DNA of 64,000 nt from Sphingomonas adhaesiva (GTDB lineage: Bacteria > Pseudomonadota > Alphaproteobacteria > Sphingomonadales > Sphingomonadaceae), in assembly GCF_002374855.1 (NCBI RefSeq), contig NZ_NWVC01000002.1, forward strand, positions 62,001 to 126,000, read 5' to 3'. The translations under genes and the position numbers were made by a program. The notes below the pieces were generated by a model that had not been told where the DNA came from, searched no databases, and saw only the letters and a program-made list of their open reading frames with translations. Positions within the stretch are counted from its first letter, which is position 1. Each line of letters starts with the position of its first letter. This document shows positions 34,515 to 43,088 of the stretch, one piece after another.

Positions 34515-35190
34515 GCACGCCCTCCCCCGCGCGGCGTACCAGCAGTTCCGACACGACCAGCGCCGCCAGCGACAGCGCGACCGACACCGCCGCAAGCCGC
34601 CACACCTCCCCCTCGCCGCCGGGCCGCTGAAGCGCGGCATAGATGGCGAGCGGCAGCGTCTGCGTCTCGCCGGGCACGTTCGAGACGAAGGTGATGGTCG
34701 CGCCGAACTCCCCGATCGACCGCGCGAAGCCCAGCACCGCCGCGGCCGCGACGCCCGGCGCCGACAGCGGCAGCGTGATCGTGGCATAGGTCCGCCATCG
34801 CCCCGCCCCCAGCGTGCGCGCGGCCTGTTCCAGCCGGCGGTCGACCGCCTCGATCGACAGCCGCATCGCGCGGACCATCAGCGGAAAGGCCATCACCGCC
34901 GCCGCGATCGCCGAGCCGGTCCAGCGGAACAGCACCGATATCCCCAGCCAGCGTTCCAGCACCGCGCCCACCGGCCCGGCGGGGGCGAAGGCGATCAGCA
35001 GCACCCAGCCGGTGACCACCGGCGGCACCACCAGCGGCAGATGGACCAGTCCGTCGAGCAGCACCTTTCCGGGAAAGCGCCACCGCGCCAGCACCCAGGC
35101 GACGGCGAAGGCGGGCGGCAGCGCCGCCAGCGTCGCGATGCCGCCGATCAACAGGGTCAGCCGGACGATCCCCGCCAGTTCGGCGCTCAA
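34504..35190 (-). CDS. modB: Molybdate ABC transporter permease
   Basis: A 228-residue inner-membrane permease with five or six hydrophobic segments and the permease coupling loop EQAARTLGAGRWRTYATITLPLSAPG. The characteristic ModB sequences PLVVPPVVTGWVLL and GFARSIGEFGATITFVSN are present. The start is TTG at 35190, overlapping the modA stop (TTGA); this gives the normal ModB length. The upstream open frame is antisense-like. It overlaps modC by 11 bases. Confidence 0.92.
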   Translation of the reverse strand: MSAELAGIVRLTLLIGGIATLAALPPAFAVAWVLARWRFPGKVLLDGLVHLPLVVPPVVTGWVLLIAFAPAGPVGAVLERWLGISVLFRWTGSAIAAAVMAFPLMVRAMRLSIEAVDRRLEQAARTLGAGRWRTYATITLPLSAPGVAAAAVLGFARSIGEFGATITFVSNVPGETQTLPLAIYAALQRPGGEGEVWRLAAVSVALSLAALVVSELLVRRAGEGVRVL

Positions 35191-35948
35191 GGCCGCACGA
35201 ACCCGCGCTTCGTCAGGATCGCCTGCCCCGCGCGCGACAGCAGGAAGCGGCGGAAGCCCTCCGCCTCGCCGCCCGCCTCGCCGCCGGTCAGCCGCGCGAC
35301 CGGATAGACGATCGGCGCATGGCTGCGCGCCGGGAACACGCCCGCAATCCGCACGCCGCGCGCCGCCAGTGCGTCGGTGGCGTAGACGATGCCATAGGGG
35401 GCCGCACCACGCTCGACCAGCGCCAGCGCGGCACGGACGTTTTCCGCCCGCACCACGCGCGGTGCCACCGCGTCCCACGCGCCCAGCCGGCGCAGCGCCG
35501 CCTCGCCATATTTGCCGGCCGGCACGGCGGCGGGATCGGCCATCGCCAGCGGCCCCGCCGCCAGCACCTTCGCCAGCGCCGCGCCGCGTGTCGCCACCAC
35601 CGATCGCCCGTTCGCCGGGCCGACCACGACCAGCCGGTTGCGCACCAGCGTCGCGCGCGTGCCCGGCACGACCAGCCCGGCCTTCGCCACCACGTCCATC
35701 CAGTCGGTATCGGCGGACACGAACAGGTCGGCGCGCCCGCCCGCGGTGATCTGCCGCGCCAGCGCCGACGACGCCGCGAACGACAGCACCGGGCGCGGAT
35801 GCCCGCGCGCCGCCCAGGCGCCGGCGGCATCGGTCAGCGCCTCCTGCATGCTCGCCGCCGCCAGCACCAGTGGCGCGCGTGTCTGCGCGGCCACCGGCAG
35901 CGTCAGCAGGGCGAGCAGGACGGACAGCAGGGCGATCAGGCGGCGCAT
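35187..35948 (-). CDS. modA: Molybdate-binding periplasmic protein
   Basis: A 253-residue protein. A signal peptide (MRRLIALLSVLLALLTLPVAAQ) is followed by a ModA-type binding domain: LVLAAASMQEALTDAAGAW, LSFAASSALARQITAGGRADLFVSAD, MADPAAVPAGKYGEAALRRLGAW and ENVRAALALVERGAAPYGIVYATDA. The conserved serines and tyrosine that hold the oxyanion are there. It delivers molybdate (or tungstate) to ModB. It is the first gene of modABC; a perfect 16-bp palindrome lies 18 bases upstream of its ATG. Confidence 0.93.
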   Translation of the reverse strand: MRRLIALLSVLLALLTLPVAAQTRAPLVLAAASMQEALTDAAGAWAARGHPRPVLSFAASSALARQITAGGRADLFVSADTDWMDVVAKAGLVVPGTRATLVRNRLVVVGPANGRSVVATRGAALAKVLAAGPLAMADPAAVPAGKYGEAALRRLGAWDAVAPRVVRAENVRAALALVERGAAPYGIVYATDALAARGVRIAGVFPARSHAPIVYPVARLTGGEAGGEAEGFRRFLLSRAGQAILTKRGFVRP

Positions 35949-35965
35949 GGCATCACCATCGCACC

Positions 35966-35981
35966 GTATCCGGCCGGATAC
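35966..35981. promoter_or_regulatory. Perfect 16-bp palindrome upstream of modA
   Basis: GTATCCGGCCGGATAC is a perfect palindrome in the 49-base gap between the lepA stop and the modA start. It could be an operator for modABC, a promoter-proximal site or a hairpin in the lepA-modA transcript. It does not resemble the AT-rich ModE box known from E. coli, and no T-run follows. Confidence 0.35.
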
Positions 35982-35997
35982 AACCGATCGGCAGGGA

Positions 35998-37794
35998 TCA
36001 GTTCTCGTCGCCCATCCGCAGTGCCGCGATAAAGGCTTCCTGCGGGATCTGCACGGAGCCGTATTCGCGCATCTTCAGCTTGCCCTTCTTCTGCTTTTCC
36101 AGAAGCTTGCGCTTGCGCGTGATGTCGCCGCCGTAACATTTCGCGGTCACGTCCTTTCGCATCGCACTGATCGTCTCGCGCGCGATCACCTTGCCGCCGA
36201 TCGCGGCCTGGATCGGGATCTTGAACAGGTGCCGCGGGATCAGTTCCTTCAGCCGCTCGCACATGCCCCGCCCGCGCGTTTCGGCGGTGCCGCGATGGAC
36301 GATCATCGACAGCGCATCGACCGGCTCCTCGTTGACGAGGATGCTCATCTTGACCAGGTCGCCTTCGCGGTGGCCGATCTGGTGATAGTCGAAGCTGGCA
36401 TAGCCCTTCGACAGCGACTTCAGCCGGTCGTAGAAGTCGAACACCACTTCGTTGAGCGGCAGTTCGTAGGTCGCCTGCGCGCGCCCGCCGACATAGGTCA
36501 GGTTCTTCTGGATCCCGCGGCGGTCCTGGCACAGCTTCAGGATCGAGCCGAGATATTCGTCGGGGACGTAGATCACCGCCTCGATCCACGGTTCCGCGAT
36601 CGACGCGATCTTGTTGGGATCGGGCATGTCGGCGGGATTGTGCAGGTCGATGTGCCCGCCATTGTGGGTCAGTTCGATCTGATAGACCACGCTGGGCGCG
36701 GTGGTGATGAGGTCGAGGTCGTATTCGCGCGTCAGCCGCTCCTGGATGATCTCCAAGTGGAGCAGCCCCAGGAAGCCGCAGCGGAAGCCGAAGCCCAGCG
36801 CCGCCGACGTCTCCATCTCGAAACTGAACGAGGCATCGTTCAGGCGCAGCTTCGAGATGCTCTCACGAAGCTTCTCGAAGTCGTTGGCATCGACGGGGAA
36901 CAGCCCGCAGAACACCACCGGCTGCACTTCCTTGAACCCCGGCAGCGCCTGCGCCGCGGGCTTCTTCGCATCGGTTAGCGTGTCGCCGACGCGCGCCTGC
37001 GCCACGTCCTTGATCTGCGCGGTGATGAAGCCGATCTCGCCCGGCCCCAGTTCGGCGAGCTGTTCGATCTTCGGCCGGAAACAGCCGACGCGGTCGATCA
37101 GATGCTGCGTCCCGGCCTGCATGAAGGTGACCTGCTGGCCCTTCTTCAGCGTGCCGTCGATCACGCGCACCAGGATCATGACGCCCAGATATGGGTCGTA
37201 CCAGCTGTCGACCAGCATCGCCTTCAACGGCGCGGCCGGATCGCCCTTGGGCGCGGGGATCCGCTCGACCACCGCGTCCAGGATCTCCTCGATCCCGATG
37301 CCCGACTTGGCGCTGGCCAGAACGGCATGGCTGGCGTCCAGGCCGATGACGTCCTCGATCTCCTGCCGCACCTTCTCAGGCTCCGCGGCGGGCAGGTCGA
37401 TCTTGTTGATGACGGGCACGATTTCATGGTCGTGTTCGATTGACTGATAGACGTTGGCCAGCGTCTGCGCTTCGACCCCCTGCGCGGCATCGACCACCAG
37501 CAACGCGCCCTCGCACGCCGCCAGGCTGCGCGATACCTCATAGGCGAAGTCGACGTGGCCCGGCGTGTCCATCAGGTTCAGGACATGGCCCTTCCATTCC
37601 AGGCGCACGGTCTGCGCCTTGATGGTGATGCCGCGCTCCTTCTCGATCTCCATGTTGTCGAGCACCTGCGCGCTCATTTCGCGTTCCGACAGGCCGCCGG
37701 TGCGCTGGATCAGCCGGTCGGCGAGCGTGGACTTGCCGTGGTCGATATGGGCGATGATCGAGAAATTGCGGATCTTGTCGAGCGGTGTGGCCAT
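35998..37794 (-). CDS. lepA: Elongation factor 4 (back-translocating GTPase LepA)
   Basis: A 598-residue translational GTPase acting on stalled or pre-initiation ribosomes. The G-domain motifs are [10 protein letters not shown] (G1), RGITIK (G2), DTPGHVDF (G3), NKID (G4) and SAKSGIG (G5). The LepA-specific C-terminal domain is visible in [18 protein letters not shown] and [20 protein letters not shown]. Length matches the family exactly. It is upstream of modABC on the same strand and divergent from the CsgG-like gene at 37920; the 125 bases between contain both promoters and a CCTAGC/GCTAGG inverted repeat of unclear meaning. Confidence 0.97.
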   Translation of the reverse strand: MATPLDKIRNFSIIAHIDHGKSTLADRLIQRTGGLSEREMSAQVLDNMEIEKERGITIKAQTVRLEWKGHVLNLMDTPGHVDFAYEVSRSLAACEGALLVVDAAQGVEAQTLANVYQSIEHDHEIVPVINKIDLPAAEPEKVRQEIEDVIGLDASHAVLASAKSGIGIEEILDAVVERIPAPKGDPAAPLKAMLVDSWYDPYLGVMILVRVIDGTLKKGQQVTFMQAGTQHLIDRVGCFRPKIEQLAELGPGEIGFITAQIKDVAQARVGDTLTDAKKPAAQALPGFKEVQPVVFCGLFPVDANDFEKLRESISKLRLNDASFSFEMETSAALGFGFRCGFLGLLHLEIIQERLTREYDLDLITTAPSVVYQIELTHNGGHIDLHNPADMPDPNKIASIAEPWIEAVIYVPDEYLGSILKLCQDRRGIQKNLTYVGGRAQATYELPLNEVVFDFYDRLKSLSKGYASFDYHQIGHREGDLVKMSILVNEEPVDALSMIVHRGTAETRGRGMCERLKELIPRHLFKIPIQAAIGGKVIARETISAMRKDVTAKCYGGDITRKRKLLEKQKKGKLKMREYGSVQIPQEAFIAALRMGDEN

Positions 37795-37919
37795 GATCCT
37801 CGCGCGCCTAGCGCAGCAACGGTCGCGGTGCTAGGGGCAGGCGCGTCATTGGGTGGCCGCTCGCCTGCCCTGACGGATCGTGCGGTGCGGGGGAGCGGCA
37901 TGATGCAAAGGGGATTGCG

Positions 37920-38915
37920 ATGAGGAACCGTTCGTTCGCCACCATGCTGACGGGAGCGGCCGTGTGCGCCGTTCTGGCGATGGCCGCACCGGCATCGGCG
38001 CAGCGGCTGGCAGGCGCGTCGTCCGGCCAGAAGCTTCAGGAAAAGACCGCGGCGGACGTTCCCCATTGCACGCGCAAGCTGGGCACGCTGTCGATCGTCG
38101 ACGGCGACAACACCTCCTATTGGACCGCCTGGTCGCTGGCCCCGCCGTCGAAGCTGCTGAAGGTGCTGGTGGCGCGGTCGGGCTGCTTCAACCTGGTCGA
38201 TCGCGGCAGCGGGCTGAACGCGGCGGAGCGTGAGCGCGCGATCGGTGGCAACCTGGGCCTGCAGCGCGGCTCGAACGTCGGACAAGGCCAGGTGAAGGCC
38301 GCCGACTACGTGCTGGTCGCCGAGGTGCAGGGCGCCAACAGCGATGCCAGCGGCAGCGGCGTCGCCGGCGGGATCGGCGGGTTGCTGGGCGGGCGCGTCG
38401 GCGGCCTGCTGGGCGGCATCAAGAGCAAGAAGATGGAGGCGAACACCGTCCTGTCGCTCACCAACGTGCGCACGACCGAGACGATCGCCACCGAGGAAGG
38501 CTATGCCGCGAAGAACAACCTGTCGATCGGCGGCGGCGGCTTCTACGCGATCGGCGGCGCGGTGGGCGGCGGATACGACAATACCGACATCGGCCGGATC
38601 GTGACGCTGTCGTTCATCCAGGCCTATTCGAAGATGGTCGGCTCGCTGGGCCTCATCACTCCCGGCGCGGCGGGCACGGCGCAGGCCGCCCCGGCCAAGA
38701 CCTTTACCGCGCAGGCGCCGGTCGCGCTGCGCGCCTCCGCGGTCGCATCGGCCAAGGTGATCCGCACGATCCCGGCGGGTAGCATCGTCTATCCCACCGG
38801 CAACAAGAACGGCCTGTGGTGGGAGGTCGCGGACGAAAACGACAATGTCGGCTGGGTGCTGAACACCAAGCTGGCGCCGACGCAGCAGGCCGCGAACGCG
38901 CCCGACATCCACTGA
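37920..38915 (+). CDS. Secreted CsgG-like protein with C-terminal SH3 domain
   Basis: A 331-residue exported protein. A signal peptide ([25 protein letters not shown]) ends at ASA-Q. Residues about 50-245 resemble the CsgG/HfaB curli-assembly family: [32 protein letters not shown] and a glycine-rich insert [18 protein letters not shown]. Residues about 265-320 form a bacterial SH3 domain ([50 protein letters not shown]), a peptidoglycan- or peptide-binding module. There is no lipobox cysteine, so unlike CsgG it is not an obvious lipoprotein. It may be a periplasmic or outer-membrane assembly factor. Confidence 0.75.
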   Translation: MRNRSFATMLTGAAVCAVLAMAAPASAQRLAGASSGQKLQEKTAADVPHCTRKLGTLSIVDGDNTSYWTAWSLAPPSKLLKVLVARSGCFNLVDRGSGLNAAERERAIGGNLGLQRGSNVGQGQVKAADYVLVAEVQGANSDASGSGVAGGIGGLLGGRVGGLLGGIKSKKMEANTVLSLTNVRTTETIATEEGYAAKNNLSIGGGGFYAIGGAVGGGYDNTDIGRIVTLSFIQAYSKMVGSLGLITPGAAGTAQAAPAKTFTAQAPVALRASAVASAKVIRTIPAGSIVYPTGNKNGLWWEVADENDNVGWVLNTKLAPTQQAANAPDIH

Positions 38916-38927
38916 TCCGTCAATGAC

Positions 38928-38955
38928 GGCGGCCGCGCGCGCACGCGCGGTCGCC
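38928..38955. terminator. GC-rich hairpin between convergent genes
   Basis: GGCGGCCGCGC (from 38928) and GCGCGGTCGCC (to 38955) can pair over 11 bases with one G-U or mismatch. It lies between the stop of the CsgG-like gene and the stop of the minus-strand kinase gene. No T-run is present, so intrinsic termination is uncertain. Confidence 0.4.
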
Positions 38956-38957
38956 GC

Positions 38958-39476
38958 TCAGCCGGCGGCGCGGATCGCGTCAAGCGCTTTGAGGTAGCGC
39001 CGGCTCCCCTCCCCCTGCACCAGCGCCCAGCGCACGCCGCGCCGCTCCAGCTCGCGCCGCGACAGGTCCATGAAGCGCGCGCGTTCGGCCGTGCCGCCAT
39101 AGATGCGCACGCTGTCCGCCTGCCACGGCAGGTCGATATCGAACAGCAGGTACAGGTCGGCCGGGTTGTTCCAGGCGGCGAACCACGGATCGCGGCGACC
39201 GAACATCATGTCGGCCCACACCGCGGTCATCAGCGGATCGGTATCGAGGATGACGGGCGTGGCGCCGGCGGCGACCGCGGCGCGCCCCCGGCCATCCTGC
39301 GTCCGCGCGATCGTCACCAGATCGGCCATGGTCAGGTCGGTGCCATATTGCTCGCAATAGGTGCGGCCGAATTCGGGGACGTAGGCCGAATCGAACTGCG
39401 CCGCCAGCCGCGGCCCCATCGACGACTTTCCGGTGCTTTCCGGGCCGTGCAGGCAGATGGTGCGCAGCCGCGTCAT
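38958..39476 (-). CDS. NadR-type ATPase / nicotinamide riboside kinase-like protein
   Basis: A 172-residue P-loop protein (AAA_28/NadR kinase-like): Walker A GPESTGKSSM near the N-terminus, then VPEFGRTYCEQYG, VILDTDPLMTAVWADMMFG and LYLLFDIDLPWQADSVR, the sequence pattern of the ribosylnicotinamide kinase domain of NadR. It starts at ATG 39476, overlapping the pnuC stop by 4 bases. With PnuC it forms a compact uptake-and-trap module: nicotinamide riboside enters through PnuC and is phosphorylated inside the cell to NMN. The N-terminal regulatory and NMN adenylyltransferase domains of full NadR are absent. Confidence 0.82.
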   Translation of the reverse strand: MTRLRTICLHGPESTGKSSMGPRLAAQFDSAYVPEFGRTYCEQYGTDLTMADLVTIARTQDGRGRAAVAAGATPVILDTDPLMTAVWADMMFGRRDPWFAAWNNPADLYLLFDIDLPWQADSVRIYGGTAERARFMDLSRRELERRGVRWALVQGEGSRRYLKALDAIRAAG

Positions 39477-40075
39477 GCCGCCGCCACCGCCGCCCCGCCA
39501 CGATCGGCGCCGTCGCCCGCCACCGCGGCGGTGCGCCACCACGCCACCAGCCCGATCACCGCCAGCAGCAGATAGACGAGGTACAGCGCGGCGAACAGGA
39601 ACAGCCCCTTGGCCAGGTACAGCGGCACCGACGCGATATCGACCGCGATCCACAGCGCCCAATTTTCCAGCTTGCGGCGCGCCATTAGCAGCTGCGCCGC
39701 GACGCTGGCGGCGGCGATCCCGGCGTCCCACCATGGATAGGACGCATCGGTCCAGTGGTGCATCGCCATGCCCCACAGCAGCGCCGACACCGTGATGCCC
39801 CCGCCCCAGGCCAGCCGCGCGCGCCAATCCAGCCGCTCGACCGCCACCGTGCCCGTCGCGGCGGAGGCACGCGACCAGTGGAGCCAGCCATAGAGGTTCG
39901 CCGCCACGAAGAAGACCTGCAGCAGCGCGTCGGAATACAGTCGCTCGCGGAAGACGACGATGCCCAGCAGCACGACCGAGGCGATCCCGGTCGGGAAGGT
40001 CCACACGCTGCGCCGCCCCGCCAGCGCTACGCAGGCGATGCCCAGCAGCGTCGCGGTCCATTCCATCCCCGTCAT
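39473..40075 (-). CDS. pnuC: Nicotinamide riboside transporter PnuC
   Basis: A 200-residue membrane protein with about seven hydrophobic helices. PnuC-specific elements are present: WTATLLGIACVALAGRRSVWTFPTGIASVVLLGIVVFRERLYSDALLQVFFVAANLYGWLHW and the second half ARRKLENWALWIAVDIASVPLYLAKGLFLFAALYLVYLLLAVIGLVAWWR. The pattern of W residues that line the substrate site in this SWEET-like fold is conserved. It facilitates diffusion of nicotinamide riboside and is coupled to the adjacent kinase gene. A second ATG three codons in is an alternative start. Confidence 0.93.
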   Translation of the reverse strand: MTGMEWTATLLGIACVALAGRRSVWTFPTGIASVVLLGIVVFRERLYSDALLQVFFVAANLYGWLHWSRASAATGTVAVERLDWRARLAWGGGITVSALLWGMAMHHWTDASYPWWDAGIAAASVAAQLLMARRKLENWALWIAVDIASVPLYLAKGLFLFAALYLVYLLLAVIGLVAWWRTAAVAGDGADRGGAAVAAA

Positions 40076-40122
40076 GCCGCCTCCCTAACCATGGCGGGCC
40101 GCCCGCGCCAAGGGGCGCCCGT

Positions 40123-41178
40123 TCAGCGCGGCGGTGGCGGCGCGATCGACCCGCGCGGCACGAAGGTGGACGGGATCACCAGCGGGTCGCCGTCCACCGC
40201 GCGCCCCATCGTGCGGTCGATGATGAGTTGCGCCGCGCGCGCCGACACATCGGCGATCGGTTGCGACACCGCGGCCAGCGGCGGATGGGTGTAGCGGACG
40301 ATCGGCGTATCGTCGAAACTGACCAGCGACAGCGCATCGGGCACCGCCAGCCCCCGTTCCCGCGCGACGTCCAGCGTGGCCAGCGCCATCTGGTCGTTGC
40401 TGGCGATGATCGCGGTCGGCGGCGAGGCCAGGTCGAGCAGCGCGTGCGCCGCGCGCGTGCCCGACGCGAAGCTGAAGTCGCCCGGCGCCAGCAGATCGGC
40501 GGATTCCAGACCGGCGGCGGCCATCGCCGCGCGCCAGCCGGCGACGCGCCACGCGCTCTGTTCGTATTCGTCCGACCCGGCGATCAGGCCGATGCGGCGA
40601 TGCCCCAGGTCGATCAGGTGGCGGGTCGCATCGCGCGCCGCGCCTTCGTCATCGGTGCTGAGCGCGAAGCCCGGGCCGGGCGCGGACGATCCGATCCGCG
40701 CGAACACGATCTGCCGCTTTTCCAGGAAATCGAGGATCAGCGGGTTGGCCGAATGCGGCGGGGTCAGGATCACGCCATCGGGTTGCAGCGCCGCGATCGC
40801 GCCCGACAGCTCGCGCTCGATATGCGCGCTGTGCGTGTCGACCAACTCCACGATCATGCGATAGCCGTGCGCGGCGCAGGTGAGCATCCCGCCCAGCAGC
40901 ATCTGGTTGACCCAGTCGCTGCCCTGCCGGCTGCGCCAGTCGGCCAGCGTGCGTTCGCGGTCGTTGAGCGCGACGATCAGATAGGATCGCGACCCGCTCA
41001 TCCGCTGCGCCGCGATCGACGGGACATAGCCCAGCCGCGCGATCGACGCCTGCACCCGCTCTGCCATTTCCGGGCGGACATTGGGTTCGTTGTTGATGAC
41101 GCGGCTGACGGTCTGGAGCGAGACGCCCGCATCGGCCGCGACATGGCGGATCGTGACGGCCTGTCGCCGGCGGGCCAT
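40123..41178 (-). CDS. LacI family transcriptional regulator of the beta-glucan locus
   Basis: A 351-residue LacI/GalR-type regulator. The helix-turn-helix and hinge are at the N-terminus (VTIRHVAADAGVSLQTVSRVINNEPNVRPEMAERVQASIARLGYVPS), followed by the sugar-binding periplasmic-like domain (ADWRSRQGSDWVNQMLLGGM, PDGVILTPPHS, DLGHRRIGLIAG, PTAIIASNDQMALA, VSFDDTPIVRYTHPPLAAV). It lies downstream of the GH9 and TonB-receptor genes on the same strand, separated by 108 bases. The 20-bp TGGTAACGTTACCA-centred palindrome at 46344-46363 is of LacI type and is the obvious candidate target. The inducer is probably a beta-glucan oligosaccharide, inferred from the enzymes encoded around it. Confidence 0.9.
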   Translation of the reverse strand: MARRRQAVTIRHVAADAGVSLQTVSRVINNEPNVRPEMAERVQASIARLGYVPSIAAQRMSGSRSYLIVALNDRERTLADWRSRQGSDWVNQMLLGGMLTCAAHGYRMIVELVDTHSAHIERELSGAIAALQPDGVILTPPHSANPLILDFLEKRQIVFARIGSSAPGPGFALSTDDEGAARDATRHLIDLGHRRIGLIAGSDEYEQSAWRVAGWRAAMAAAGLESADLLAPGDFSFASGTRAAHALLDLASPPTAIIASNDQMALATLDVARERGLAVPDALSLVSFDDTPIVRYTHPPLAAVSQPIADVSARAAQLIIDRTMGRAVDGDPLVIPSTFVPRGSIAPPPPR

Positions 41179-41286
41179 AAGATTACTCCGTCAATGTCGC
41201 GTGGCACCGACCCGCTCGGCACCCGTGGGCATGATGGGCGGATTGTTTCGCACGCCCGCGACTGTCAAGCATCGGCCCGCGCATCG

Positions 41287-43086
41287 TCACCGCCCGCGCG
41301 TGTCGTCCAGGAACGCCGCGACCCATATCAGCGCGGCGTTCCAGTTGATCGCGACCTCGTTCTGCGAATAGGCGCGCGCATCGTCGCGCCAGCACGTCTG
41401 CGGGCGGCATTTCCCGGCCATCGTCTTCGCGACGGGATCGCTCATCGCCGTATCGTTCGGCCCGCCCGAGAGCGCGCCGGGAGGCGGCGAAGGGAAGCGC
41501 GGGTCGATCCCGGCGCCCCAGAAGCGGTGGTGCGGAAAGCGCATCGGGCGCGCGCCGATGCCGGAGACATAGGAACGGTCGAGCGGGTTGCGTCCCAGCA
41601 CATAGTCCAGCGCATCGCGCGCCGCCGCGCGATAGGCCGCGCGCCCGGTCAGGTCCCAGGCGGTGCCCAGCACGACCGCGCGCGACAACAGGTCGCCGTT
41701 CGACCCCCATTGCGTCGCGCCGGACGCCGCCGGGTAGCGATACGGCTGGCGCGCATCGTCGGCGAGATACGCATCGGCGCTGGCCAGCAAGGCGCGTCGC
41801 TGCGCCGCGACCAGCACCGGCGGAAAGGCGGCGGGGTGACGCAGGATCGCGATCGTCCCGGCCGCGCCCGTGGTCGCCCAGCCCGGCGTCGCGGCCGACG
41901 CGGCGCGCGCCAGCGGCGATCGTTCGACCAGCCGCAGCGCGCCGGGATCGCCGGTCGTGGCGACGATCTCTGCCGCGGCCCAGAAGAATTCGTCGTCCAG
42001 CGCGGCATCCTCATAGGCGCCGCTGCCGGTGAAGCGCGGCTCGGCATATACCGCCGGTTCGCGCCGCGCCGCGGCGAAGGCGGCGAACGCCGCCGCGCGG
42101 CACCGCGCCGCGAACGCCGGGTCGATGTCGCGCCAGATGCGGGCCGCCTGCGCCGCCACCGCCGCCAGGTTCAGCGTCGCCGCGGTCGACGGCGGATAGA
42201 GGGCGCGCGTGCCGTGATCGTCCTCGACGCGGATCGGCACCGGCGCCCAGACGGTGTCGCCCAATTTGTGCCACGCCATGCCGCCCGCCGCGATCGTGCG
42301 CGTCGCACGCCCGTCAGGCGTGGCGACGACGGCGCGCGCGCCGCCGGGCAACTGCATCCGCAGCATCCATTCGATTTCGTAGCGCGCCTCGTCCAGCACA
42401 TCGGGTACGCCGTTGCCCGCCTCCGGCAGTGCCAGCGCACCGTCGCGCAGCGCGTCCGATGCAGGCGCACGCTCGTAAGAGTCGAGCATCATCCACACCG
42501 ATATGCCGGCGTTGACGACATATTTCCCGCGGTCGCCGGCGTCGTACCAGCCGCCCCCCACGTCATAGCGCCCGGCACAGCCCGGCCAGCGCACGCCGCG
42601 TTCGTCCACGCCGGCAAAGCAGCTGGCGGTTTCTCCGACATGCCCGGCCGGCCGCGCCAGATCGGGTCGCTGGACGTAGCGCGCCAGGATCGGCACGCCC
42701 GCGCGCTGTTGATAGAAGAACGACATGGCGTCGCGCAGCAGCGGCGCGAACGGACGCGCGGCGACCGTGATCGGCCGGCTGACCGCGCCGCCCGCCTCGA
42801 TCCGGTAGCTACCCGGGGCCAACCCCTGCGGCAGGTCGATCGCGGTCACCGTCTCGCCCGCATCGGCGGCATGGCGCGCGGGCGGCGCTACGCCGCGCAG
42901 GACGACCCGCCCGCCGGCGTCGCGCACCCGCCACGCCACCGGCCCGGCGGCGCGCGTGACGATCACGACGCGCTGCCCGGCGGCCGGCTCCAGCCCCAGC
43001 TGGCTGACCCGCACCGCCGACACCGGCGGCTCGGCGACGGCAGCCGTCGCCGACAGCGCCGCCGCCGCCGCGAGCAGGTGGCGCAT
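41287..43086 (-). CDS. Glycoside hydrolase family 9 endoglucanase/beta-glucanase
   Basis: A 599-residue exported enzyme. A signal peptide (MRHLLAAAAALSATAAVA) is followed by an N-terminal immunoglobulin-like domain (about 22-110, VSAVRVSQLGLEPAAGQRVVIV) as in CelD-type GH9 enzymes. The (alpha/alpha)6 catalytic domain covers about 113-595. Catalytic residues are recognisable: base aspartates in GGWYDAGDRGKY (D182 and D185), the HHRFWGAG substrate-binding histidine region and the general acid E577 in YSQNEVAINWNA. GH9 enzymes cleave beta-1,4-glucosidic bonds of cellulose, mixed-linkage glucan or cello-oligosaccharides. It starts two bases after the TonB-receptor stop, so both are on one transcript. 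Confidence 0.93.
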   Translation of the reverse strand: MRHLLAAAAALSATAAVAEPPVSAVRVSQLGLEPAAGQRVVIVTRAAGPVAWRVRDAGGRVVLRGVAPPARHAADAGETVTAIDLPQGLAPGSYRIEAGGAVSRPITVAARPFAPLLRDAMSFFYQQRAGVPILARYVQRPDLARPAGHVGETASCFAGVDERGVRWPGCAGRYDVGGGWYDAGDRGKYVVNAGISVWMMLDSYERAPASDALRDGALALPEAGNGVPDVLDEARYEIEWMLRMQLPGGARAVVATPDGRATRTIAAGGMAWHKLGDTVWAPVPIRVEDDHGTRALYPPSTAATLNLAAVAAQAARIWRDIDPAFAARCRAAAFAAFAAARREPAVYAEPRFTGSGAYEDAALDDEFFWAAAEIVATTGDPGALRLVERSPLARAASAATPGWATTGAAGTIAILRHPAAFPPVLVAAQRRALLASADAYLADDARQPYRYPAASGATQWGSNGDLLSRAVVLGTAWDLTGRAAYRAAARDALDYVLGRNPLDRSYVSGIGARPMRFPHHRFWGAGIDPRFPSPPPGALSGGPNDTAMSDPVAKTMAGKCRPQTCWRDDARAYSQNEVAINWNAALIWVAAFLDDTRGR

Positions 43087-43088
43087 CC

